A stretch of DNA of 64,000 nt, taken from NCBI GenBank assembly GCA_003415625.1, contig PYIU01000001.1:1116001-1180000 (forward strand), written 5' to 3'. Shown here piece after piece: positions 53,758 through 64,000 of the stretch (positions are counted from its first letter, which is position 1; each line of letters opens with the position of its first letter). The notes under the pieces are model-generated. The model saw only the letters and a program-made list of their open reading frames with translations, was not told the origin of the DNA and did not search any database. The DNA comes from Aquanectria penicillioides (taxonomy: Eukaryota; Ascomycota; Sordariomycetes; Hypocreales; Nectriaceae). Made by a program: the position numbers and the translations under genes.

Positions 53758-56700
53758 CTCCCTTTAAGCTTAACTAAAGGCTTATCTTTAGGTGCTATTA
53801 TAAGGCTATTTTAACCTTTCTTATATATATATTCTTTATATAATTATAGAGTTATTCTTTTTTTATTATTAAGGTAATTATTTATTTACATAAAACTTTT
53901 TTACTATTAAAAATAGGCTTTTTTATTATAGCTAAAGGCATTATTATAAGCTTTTATAAGTATTATTTATATTTATTTTAGTGTTTTTAATATAGCTTTT
54001 TTTTTAGTTTTAGCCTTAACCTTAAGGCATTAATAAAAAAGCAATATAATAGGCCTATTAATAGCTTTATAAATATATTAATAATATTTTTAATAAAAGG
54101 AATATATTATAGTTTAATTATATTATTTTTAATAGCCTTTTTTATAAAGTAATACTATACTTAAATATACTTTATATAAATATAGAATTTAAAGTTATAT
54201 ACTAGCTTTATAGCGCTTTAGTTATTTATAAAGATTACTATTAAAGCAATTAATAGACTATTAAGTTCTTTTATAAAACTCTTTATTTATATAACTTATA
54301 ATACTGCCTTTATTAATATATAGTATTTAGCTTTTATTAAGAACTTTATTATAGTCTTTTAATACTTATTAAACTATATAATTAAGCCTTTATTTATAAA
54401 AAATATATATTTTTAATTAATTATATTATCTTTAAGTAGCTAATATAATTAAAGTTATAATAGCTATAAAGATTAAATAGATTGCTATATAACTCTTCCT
54501 TAAGGCAGTAATAATAAATAGAGTAATTAAGGCTTTCTTTAATATATTATAGTATTCTTTTTATAGCCTTAAGTTATTATTTACTTAAGCTTTTTAAAAA
54601 GTATACCTAAAGATTATATATAAAGGCTAAATTAAGCTAGCTTTACTATAAAAAATAGTTAACTTTTTCTATTATTAATATATATTCTTTATTAATAGCC
54701 TTTATATTAAAGATATTAATTGCCTTAATTAAATAATAGATTTTTATTTCTATTAATATATTTATAGCTTTATAATTAAAGTATTTAAATTGCTTAAAGA
54801 TATTTATTATATAGTCTTTTTATAATAATATAAGCAATCTATCTTTTTTTATTATAATAGCTATACTTAAGAAAAGCTTAAAAAATTTAAATAATTTTAT
54901 TTTTACTTTTTATATAAATTTATTAATAAAGATATTTATATTTTTATTATTATTAATAATTATAAATATATTATTTATATATATAGCTATAATAATCTTT
55001 TTACTTAATTTATATAAACTATAGTATTGCTTTATAGTCTTTTAAGGCTTAATTTATTAAATATCTTTTTTAGTTTTTTTATTACCATTAAGTACTTTAC
55101 TTAAGGCTATATAGAGCTATAAATAACTATATAATATACTTAATGCTTTATTTATAGCTTACTTTTTTAGCTAAATATTTATACTTTAGATCCTTAAAAA
55201 ACTTATTAAGTAAAAGGAAAGTTATAATATAAATATTTTCTTTTAGCTTTTTATTTAAGTATATTATAATTATATTATTTTATAATAGCTTCTTTTTAAT
55301 CTATATAGTATAAGTAAATAGTATTTTTTAAGAGTTAGCTTTTATAATTAAAAAAAAGGTCTTTTAATAATTAATGCCTTTTTTTTGCATAAAGCTATAT
55401 ACTATAAGTTAAGCTTTATATATAATTATTATATTATTTTTATCTCTTTTATATTAATTTATTTACTTTACTATAAGTAGTCTTTTGCCTTTTAGTAACT
55501 CTTTTTTTAGAATAAATTTAAATATATTTTTATTAATAAAGATATAAATTTTCTTAAAAAATGCCTTTTTTTAAAGATTAGTATTTAGTTAATTAAAGGC
55601 ATTATAAACTATAGCTAAATTAGTATTAATGCAAGTAGCTAAAATCTATTTCTTTATAGCTATTATTAATATTATAAAATATTTCTTAAAGTTATTAAAT
55701 GCTTCTTTTAGTTATAATTAAATAATCTCTTTACCTTTTACTATAAATAGTAAAATAGGCTTATAAAATACTATATATATTATTATAATAACTTTTTTAT
55801 TTTAGGGTTTTAAATTTTATATACTTTAATTCTTTAAAATCCTATAAAGATTCCTTTTTAACTATAAGGCAATATCTTTTTAAATCTATTATACTTTTTT
55901 TATTTAATATAAATAAATGCCTTTAACCTTAAAATCTATAAATACTTAATGCTTAATATATATTCCTTTTTTAGAATTAAATCTATAAAGTAAATTTTAT
56001 AAAGGGTTTTTTAGTTTAATAATTTTATTGCTATAATATTAGTAATATATATAACTGTAAGAATAATCTCTTTTTATAGTTTAAAAGGGATATTTATTGC
56101 TATTATTATACTTTTTGCTTTCTTTTAAATTATATAGTTTTTCTATTTAATAAAGCTATTTTATTTATAGCTATATAATAATATAATAATTATAAAGATC
56201 TTTATCTTTAAAAGAAATTTATTAATCTTTTTATTAATAAATTTATAGCTGCTATTAAACTATATCTTTTAGGGCAGACTATAGACTATAATAGTTTTAA
56301 ATACTAAAAGATTTTCTTTTATTAAAGTAATAGTATTGCTTTTCTTTTTAAATAAATTACTATAAAAATAATAGCTTTTATTATTAGTTATAAGCTTAAA
56401 ATACCTCTTTCTATTATATATATATAAACTTAACTTTATAAAGTCTATATAAAGAAAGTTAAGTATATAATTTACTCTTTCTTATAGTATTTTTAGTAAA
56501 AATCTTATACTTTTAGTAAGCTTATAATCTTTATAAAGTATATTAAATAGCTTATAATTATTAAGCCTACCTTTTATAACCTTAAAGGTATAGTTAAAGG
56601 CTTTTTAATCTATATAAATAAGTCTTTAATACTATATTTTTGCCTTAAACTATTTTATTTATATTAGTATTATTTTAAAAGTAAAGTAATAGCTTATTAT

Positions 56701-57150
56701 ACCTTTTATTACTTTAAGTAAAAACCTTTAGTTAAGAATATTAAGGGTTATAAAGATTTTATTATTACTATTAAAGATTTTATTTTTAATTATATAATTA
56801 TTAAAAAAATAGACTTTTTTATTAAAGATTATATTTAATAAAAAATCTTTAATAAAAACTATATCTTTAAGTATTATAGTTTTTATTCTCTTTTTCTTTA
56901 TAAATAGTATAATTATTGCTATTTTTATAGCTATAAGATATATAGTACCTTTATCTATAAGAATTAATATTATTTTATTAAGTTTATACTATTTATTTTC
57001 TTTAAACTATTTAAAGTTATTAATAATATATATATTAACTCTTAAGTTTTAAAGCTAATAGTCTTTTTAATTAATAAGGCCTAATTCTATAGATATTAAA
57101 ATAGTAATAAAGTTGCTATTTCCTTTAGCCTTTAGTATAATATTATTATT

Positions 57151-57408
57151 TGTAGACAGATATAGCAGCCAGGCGAAGGTAGTTGCCGCTATAGATATAG
57201 CGGCTGGCTATAAGCCGACCTTAGGGGCTTATAGACTTAGGTCTTAAGGCTATATATTCTTATAAGGGAATCCCTACACTGTAAATAGGTAATTGCATTT
57301 TGCGACTACTATTTAGCTATTCCTTATAGATCTTAATTGATTTAGACCGATCTATTGTATATATTGCCTGCTATAACTATCTCTATATATGCCTATATAT
57401 TATTTATA
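57151..57408 (+). repeat. 5' LTR of Copia C3
   Basis: 258 bp, starting TGTAGACAGATATAGCAGCC and ending TTATTTATA, where the last C of the CA terminus has become T. Confidence 0.9.
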
Positions 57409-57426
57409 GGTTATAAGCCTAAAGCT
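57409..57426 (+). promoter_or_regulatory. Primer-binding site of C3 (half-tRNA type)
   Basis: GGTTATAAGCCTAAAG directly follows the LTR. Reversing two C-to-T/G-to-A changes gives GGTTATGAGCCCA, complementary to the anticodon stem-loop of initiator tRNA-Met. This is the internal-fragment priming known from Drosophila copia rather than use of the tRNA 3' end. The same sequence sits at the equivalent place in C1 (15572-15584, minus). Confidence 0.7.
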
Positions 57427-57899
57427 TTAATTTAAGAAGAAATTATAGCTATTTAAAAGGTTTAAACTAACCTAAAGTTTATTCCTTAAAGTTAGCGCTT
57501 ATAATATTAATTAATTAAGGTCCTAAAACTTAAGTAATAGCTTTAAAGCTAGCCCTAAAGCTAGTTTTTATTATTAAAGCAATTAAATAGATTAATAATA
57601 AAGAAGATTTTATTAAAGGAAAAAATAATCTTAAGGATCTTTTATTTCCCTTTAAAAGGTTAATAAAGCCTACTAAAAGGGATCTATAGAAGATTTAGCT
57701 AAATTTAAGTATTATAATATAGTAAATAATATAAATAATATAGTAAATATAAAAGCTATAAAAGTATTTTAATTAAAAGACTAAAAATAAATTAAAAACT
57801 AAATATAAAATATAGCCTAAAAATAAATTAAAATTTAAAATAGAAAATAATAAAGATAAAAGCTTTAAGTATTAAAAAAGCTAACTTTTCTATACCTTA

Positions 57900-60800
57900 A
57901 GGGAGCCTTTAAGAGCTTTAAATAAAATATTTAGTTTTTTAAGGAATAAAGAGATATTAATAGAGCTTGCCTTAAGTAAAAAGAAGATTATAAACTTATA
58001 ATTAATTAAAATTAAGAATTTTATTAGTTTTAACTTTAAAATAAAGGGAGATAATATATTTAAAAAATTAAAGAATTAAGCTATTTAAAAGAGATATTTT
58101 TTTATACTATAATTACTATTAAATAGTATAAAGAAATTAAGATTTTATATTTAAAAGAAATATACTTAATTGCTATTATAAAAATAGCAGTTTTATAGAA
58201 ACTAAAGTTATTATTATTTTTAGTAAAGATTAATATAAAGGCTATTAAGCTATTAATAAAAAGGTATAATAATATAAAGTTTTAATAAAGCCTAATTAAT
58301 CTCTATTAAAAATTAAAGTCCTTAACTTTAAAAAAACTATAAAGAGTTTAAAGTTATATTAATAACTTTTATTATATTGCAAATAGTATTATTAAAGCTA
58401 GCAATAAGCTCTTTAAGTATTAAAAAAAAATAAAGTTTATAGATAGTATTAAAAATATCTTTTTTAAGTAAAATGTACTTTAATATAACTATAAGTAAAA
58501 AGGGAAATATTAATTTATTTATAAAATGCAAAAAGACTTTATTAATAAAGCTAAAAGTCTATAGATTTTCTAAAAGAAAAGTAAAGACTTTAGTAGTAAA
58601 AAAGGCATATAGATAAATGCTTAATTAAATAAAAAGAATAACTATAAAAAAGATCCTAAAAGCAATAAATGCTTTAACTATAATTAAAAAGGTTATATTG
58701 CAAAGAACTGCTTATTTCTATAAAAGAAGAGTAAAGGCAATAAGAATAAAAGGTTAAAGAAGAAAGATAATAGTAATAAAACTGCTAAAAAGACTAAAAA
58801 GACTGCCCTATATATAGAATTAAATAAATAAAGTGCTAAAAATATAAAGAAAGCTAAAAATAACTTTAATAATAATAATAATATTATTTTTATATACTAT
58901 AAAGGCTTAAAGGCAAAAAAGTTTTTTAGTAATGCTTTTATAAAGTTATTAATAAAAAAGGCAGCTATAGTAATAATTTCTAGCCTATTAAAATAATAGT
59001 TATATAGTCCCCTTAATATTAATAATAATATTGCACTAAAGGCTAAAAGAAATAGTAACTTTATTACTATTTTAATATCTATAGAATTAGGCCTTACTAA
59101 TTAAAAAGACTGCTAGCTTTAAGACTTAAAAGTTAATATATATATTATTAATAACTTTAAATAGTTTAAAGAAAATAAATAGTATAAACTTAATAAAATA
59201 ATGCTAATTCTTATAGATAAAGGCACTATATACTTTATAGCTATAGAAATAGCAATAGTTATACTATTTATAAAAGAAAAAAGAATAAAAACTATAATAC
59301 TTAAAGATATAGTTTTTATTAAAGATTTTTTATTAAATATAATTTTTAATAAAAAAGTCTATCTTTTTAGCAATTATATAATTAAAAATAAAATCTTTAA
59401 TAATAATAATAAGATCTTTATAACCCTTAATATCCCTAACTAAAGGTTTTTACTTAAAGCAATAAAAGGCATAATAAGCTATTACTTTACTTTTAAAATA
59501 ATATTAATATAAATAGAATAGTTTAAAGCAAAAATATAGCATTAAAGACTTATTTATATAGATTAAAAAGCTCTTAATTATACCTTTAAGGTTATAAAAG
59601 GTAGGCTTAATAATTATAAGCTGCTTAATATACCCTATAAAGATTATAAGCTTATTAAAAGTATAAAGTTCTTACTAAAAATACTATAAAAGAGAGTAAA
59701 CTATATGCTTAATTTCCTTTATATAGACTTTATAGAGTTAAGTTTATATATATATAATAAAAAGAGATATTTTAAGCTTATAACTAATAATAAAAGCTAT
59801 TACTTTTATAGCAATTTACTTAAAAAGAAAAGTAATATTATTACTTTAATAAAAAAAGATCTTTTAGTATTTAAAACTATTATAGCTTATAGTCTGCCCT
59901 AAAAGATATAGTTTAATAGTAGCTATAAATTTATTAATAGAAAGGTTAATAAACTTCTTTTAAAGATAGAGATCCTTATAATTATTATACTATTATATAG
60001 CTATAAATAGAATAGCTTTATTAAATAGGCAAACTATATAATTTAAAAGAAAGCAAAAAGTATAATAATAGTAATAAATATCCCTTTTAGACTATAAAAA
60101 GAGATTATCTTTATAGTTATATATATTGCTAATATTATAGCAATAAGGTTACTAAACTAAAAGACTCTTTATAAGGTTTACTTTATAAATTTAATTTTAA
60201 AAAAGAAATATATATTAAGCATTAAGTATTTATAGATTTTAAAGTTAAAGGCATTTATTTATATTAAATAGAAAAAGTATAATAGATCTAAAAAAATATT
60301 GCTTTATAATTAAAAAGGAATCCTTATAGGATTTTAAAGAACTAAAGCATATAGGATTTAAAACCCTAAAATAAAGAAAGTTATTATAATAATATATATA
60401 ATATTCTATAAGCCTATTTTATTGCCTATAGCAAAAGGTAAAAAGATTATTTAATTATAGCTAAAGAAAGCATTTAATAACTTTAAGAAATACTTTATAA
60501 TACTAATAATAGCTATAAAAAAGTAAATTTTAGCTATTTATATTAATATTAATTTAGCTATAGTTTATAATGCCCTTAATTAATTAAATGCTAACCTTTA
60601 AAGAAAGGCATTCTTTAAGGAGATTTATGCCTTTATTAATAAAGGCATACTTAAATTTATTCTAAAGAGGGAGTTATTAAAAGGCAAAAGATTACTTATA
60701 GTAAAATAAATAAATTAATATAGAAAAGATAAAAATAGTATAATAATTATATATAAAGCTTAACTTATAGTATATAGCTTTATATAAAAGAAAGGCATTA

Positions 60801-62190
60801 ATTACTAAAAGACTTTCTTTTTAACTATAAAAGCTAACTCCTAAAGGATACTATTTACTTATACTATATAGACTAAAAAGAAGCTATTATAAAATAATAT
60901 AATTATAGTATACTTAAATAAAAAGCTAAAAGAAAATATTTATATTATAACCTTCCCTTTACTTAATAAGTTCTTTAAGAATCTAAAGTATAAATATTTA
61001 GCTAAAAAAGTAGGCTATAAATAAGGCATTAAGTATATTATATAGTTGCTTATAGCTCTATATAGCCTTAAGTAAAGTGCCTAATAATAGTAAAAGAAAT
61101 TAAGAAAGATACTTAATAAATTAGGCCTTAAAAGGCTATAGAGCAATACTGCAGTCTATATAGATTAAATAAAGAAGATTATTATAGTTATATATATAAA
61201 TAATATACTTATAGTTATTAATAATAATAAAAATGTAAATACCTTTATTAATAAATTTATATAGAAAGTAAAAATAAAGTTACTTAAATTTTTTAAGCTC
61301 TTTTTAAATATAGCTATTATAGTAAAAAAAAATAGATTATTTATATTATTATAAAGAGACTATATAATAAATATCTTTAAGCAATTTAAATACCTTAACT
61401 ATAAAGCTATAAATATATTAATAGAAATAAAAACTTATTATTTAATTAAGGCAATTAATATCTTTAATATAAAGACTATTAATAAAGAATATATATTAAT
61501 AATAGAAAAAGTTAACTATCTCTTATAGTAAAGCCAGCCTAATCTAGCCTTTATATATAGTCTTTAAGTATACTTCTTAAATAGCTTAAGTAAGTAATAA
61601 CTTAAGGCTATAAAAAGAATATTATAATATATTAAAGGGAGCCTTAATTACTCTATTTATTATTACTGCCTTAAGGAAGAGTTATATAGCAATCTATTTA
61701 ATCTTTATAGCTATTATAACTTTAATTATACTAACTGCCTAAAAATAGTATAATTAACTAAAGGATATATATTCTTTATAAATAAAGGCCTAATTATATA
61801 GTTTAATAAATATTAAAAGATTATAGTAAAGTCCTTAATAAAAGCTAAATACTATATATTAATAAAGGCAATATTGCAAGTTATATAAATAAAAAGCTTT
61901 ATAAAGGAACTTAATAGCCTATTAATTGCCTTAATAGTAATCTTTATAAATAATTAAAGCACTATAAAGTTAGTATATAACTTTAAATTTTATACTTATA
62001 TAAAGTATATTTAAGTATAATATTACTTTATAAAAGAGGCTATTAAAAATAGTATAGTTAAACTATAATATATTCTTTTTATTAAAAATATTATTAATAT
62101 ATTTATAAAGCTATTAATAGGCCTATTATATTACTCTTTTATTAATGCCTTAAAATTAAGGCTAAAATTAAAAGAGGTACTATACTAAAA
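57900..62190 (+). pseudogene. Copia C3 gag-pol remnant
   Basis: Domain traces in order. A Gag zinc knuckle at 58670-58711 reads C-F-N-Y-N-stop-K-G-Y-I-A-K-N-C, a CCHC motif in which the second Cys and the His both became Tyr. A post-protease region at 59201-59440 (LKDIVFIKDFLLNI) resembles the LKDVLYVPxxxxNL block of Copia. An integrase core begins at 59705 (LYIDFIEL ... RYFKLITNNKSYYFY). Reverse transcriptase at about 60600-61250 includes LYSLKxSA near 61050 and Y-I-N-N at 61193-61204 in place of the catalytic YVDD. RNase H traces lie at about 61980-62190. Stops throughout make it non-functional. The three short open frames in the region are accidental gaps between stops, two of them in the true frame. 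Confidence 0.85.
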
Positions 62191-62403
62191 ACATTAAGGT
62201 AAGTATAAATAGCATCTATAAAAGCTTATAGTAATGCCTTTAGCTGCAATAAAGAAGCCTGCCCCTAGCAATAAAAAAGTCCTACTTAAGCAAATAATTG
62301 CCTTAATAATAAGAAAAGAATAATTCTATAATTATATAAGGAATATATATATAAAGAAGGTTAAAATAGCCTTATAATAGCACTTAAGGACAAGCCCTTA
62401 ATT

Positions 62404-62417
62404 AGGCTTAAAGGGAG
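62404..62417 (+). promoter_or_regulatory. Polypurine tract of C3
   Basis: AGGCTTAAAGGGAG immediately before the 3' LTR, with the purine run AAAGGGAG at its end. The same sequence sits at the same place in C1 (10574-10587, minus) and, with changes, in C2. It primes plus-strand DNA synthesis. Confidence 0.75.
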
Positions 62418-62676
62418 TGTAAATAGATATAGCGGCTAAGTAAAGGTAGTTACCGCTATAGATATAGCAGCCAGCCATAAGCCGACCTTAGGGGCCTTAT
62501 GGGCTTAGGTCTTAAGGCTATATATCCTTATAAGGGAATCCCTATACTATAAATAGGTAATTGCATTCTATAACCACTATCTAGCTATTCTTTATGGATC
62601 CTAATTAATTTAAACTAATCTATTATATATATTGCTTGCTATAACTATCTCTATATATACTTATATATTGTTTATA
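62418..62676 (+). repeat. 3' LTR of Copia C3
   Basis: 259 bp, starting TGTAAATAGATATAGCGGC. Differences from the 5' LTR are mainly transitions. Confidence 0.9.
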
Positions 62677-64000
62677 TTATTAATATTAAGGGGACTATAT
62701 AATTACTATTTTAATAGGCTAAAAATTATTGCTATAGCTGCCTTTTCTATTAATAACTTTATAAAAGTATTACTAAAGAACTTTTTTGCCTTTAAGCCTT
62801 TATAGTATATAAAAATAGCATTATTATTATTATTAAAGTTATTTTTAGCTTTTTTTATATTTTTAGCACTTTATTTACTTAATTCTATATATAAAGCAAT
62901 CTTTTTAGTTTTTTTAGTAGTTTTATTACTATTATTTTTTTTCTTTAATCTTTTATTTTTATTGCCTTTACTCTTCTTTTATAAAGATAAATAATTCTTT
63001 ATAATATAACCTTTTTAATTATAATTAAAGTATTTATTACTTTTAGAATCTTTTTTATAATTATTCTTTTTATTTAATTAAGTATTTATCTATATGCCTT
63101 TTTTATTACTAAAGTCTTTACTCTTTTTTTAGAAAGTCTATAGACTTTTAGCTTTATTAATAAAGTCTTTTTATATTTTATAAATAAATTAATATTTTCC
63201 TTTTTACTTATAGTTATATTAAAGTATATTTTACTTAAAAAAGACCTTTTTAATACTATTTATAAACTTTATCTTTTTTTAGTATTTAAAAAGCTTACTA
63301 TTAGCTTTAATAATACTATTTACAATATAGTAAAAGTTATTAATATAACTTTAGACCCTTTATAGTTTTTTTAAAATTAAGGACTTTAATTTTTAGTAAA
63401 AATTAACTAGGCTCTATTAAAACCTTATATTATTATATCTTTTTATTAATAGCTTAATAGCCTTTATATTAATCTTTATTAAAAATAATAATAGCTTTAA
63501 TTTTTATAAAACTGCTATTTTTATAATAATAATTAAATGCATTTCTTTTAAATATAAAATTTTAATCTCTTTATACTATTTAATAGTAATTATAATATAA
63601 AAAAGATATCTCTTTTAAATAGCTTAATTCTTTAATCCCTTAAGTATATTATTTCTTTTTATTTTAAAATTAAAATTAATAAAATCTTTAATTTTAATTA
63701 ATTATAAGTTTATAATCTTCTTTTTACTTAAAATAAGCTCTATTAATATCTCTTTATTTCTTAAAAAATTAAATATTTTATTTAAAGCTTTTAAAAGCTC
63801 CCTTAAGGTATAAAAGAATTAGCTTTTTTAATACTTAAAGCTTTTATCTTTATTATCTTTTACTTTAAATTTTAATTTATTTTTAGGCTATATTTTATAT
63901 TTAATCTTTAATTTATTTTTAGTCTTTTAATTAAAGTATTTTTATAGCTTTTATATTTATTATATTATCTTTATTATTTATTGCATTATAATACTTAAAT

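Larger units (their letters stand above)
57151..62676 (+). mobile_element. Ty1/Copia LTR retrotransposon C3 (complete, dead)
   Basis: A 5526-bp plus-strand element flanked by the 5-bp duplication TTATT. LTRs at 57151-57408 and 62418-62676. The primer-binding site follows the 5' LTR and the polypurine tract precedes the 3' LTR. Gag zinc knuckle, protease-region, integrase, reverse transcriptase and RNase H traces follow in Copia order. It is the youngest element of its nest, since it interrupts C2, which interrupts the LINE. Confidence 0.92.
53499..64000 (-). mobile_element. Ty1/Copia element C2, split by C3 and cut by the window edge
   Basis: The 3' LTR lies at 53499-53757, followed on the minus strand by the polypurine tract and the interior to 57150; the interior resumes at 62677 and runs off the window. 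It aligns with C1 throughout. C3 is inserted inside it, with TTATT duplicated at 57146-57150 and 62677-62681. The base before the LTR is part of LINE L7/L8 (AGTAA at 53494-53498 would be the left target copy; the right one is outside). All frames are broken. Confidence 0.88.

Noticed and set aside
58337..58531. 64-codon open frame on the minus strand
   Set aside because: It lies antisense to the Gag part of Copia C3; hydrophobic residues result from AT-rich codons.
59201..59902. Two short plus-strand frames (80 and 65 codons) as separate genes
   Set aside because: They are stretches between RIP stops in the true frame of the Copia polyprotein (protease-integrase region) and are described in the gag-pol remnant.

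Overview
This looks like a stretch of a filamentous ascomycete (Pezizomycotina) genome with compartmented base composition. About 95% of it is extremely AT-rich. It carries the visual signature of repeat-induced point mutation (RIP): CpG is almost gone, surviving CpA is mostly in GCA, repeat copies differ from each other mainly by C-to-T and G-to-A changes, and every transposon reading frame is full of TAA and TAG stops. A single island of ordinary composition, about 30.73-34.13 kb, holds the only intact gene I can support, a secreted PL1 pectate lyase (32923-33912, +). I cannot name the species.

Layout. 1-7.1 kb: LINE (non-LTR retrotransposon) copies on the minus strand, one nested in another, plus an internally deleted copy that contains a tRNA-headed SINE (5517-6103). 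7.1-18.8 kb: an unidentified decayed repeat (7107-8774 and 17163-18759) split by a 5'-truncated LINE (8775-17162), which is itself split by a complete Ty1/Copia element (C1, 10315-15843). 18.8-28 kb: a LINE-tail scrap, one end of an unknown element, the best LINE copy (L4, 19219-25839) and a truncated LINE (L5) hit by a 376-bp element that escaped RIP. 28-30.7 kb: unassigned AT-rich sequence ending in a G-rich tract. 30.7-34.1 kb: the gene island. 34.5-36.7 kb: truncated LINE L6. 36.7-53.5 kb: a plus-strand LINE split by a roughly 12-kb insertion of unknown class (37866-49890). 53.5-64 kb: a minus-strand Copia (C2, running off the window) with a complete plus-strand Copia (C3, 57151-62676) inside it.

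How the parts work together. Target-site duplications show the order of insertion at several places. The SINE has a tRNA-like head with A and B boxes and a 3' tail matching the 3' end of the local LINE, so the LINE probably supplied its reverse transcriptase. The Copia elements share 259-bp LTRs, a polypurine tract, and a primer-binding site that fits the anticodon-stem region of initiator tRNA-Met, as in Drosophila copia. All autonomous elements appear dead: the C3 reverse transcriptase Y-x-D-D box now reads Y-I-N-N. The pectate lyase seems to have escaped mutation although it lies between mutated repeats.

Boundaries were found by comparing copies by eye. Boundaries with target-site duplications are precise; the others are good to tens of bases.
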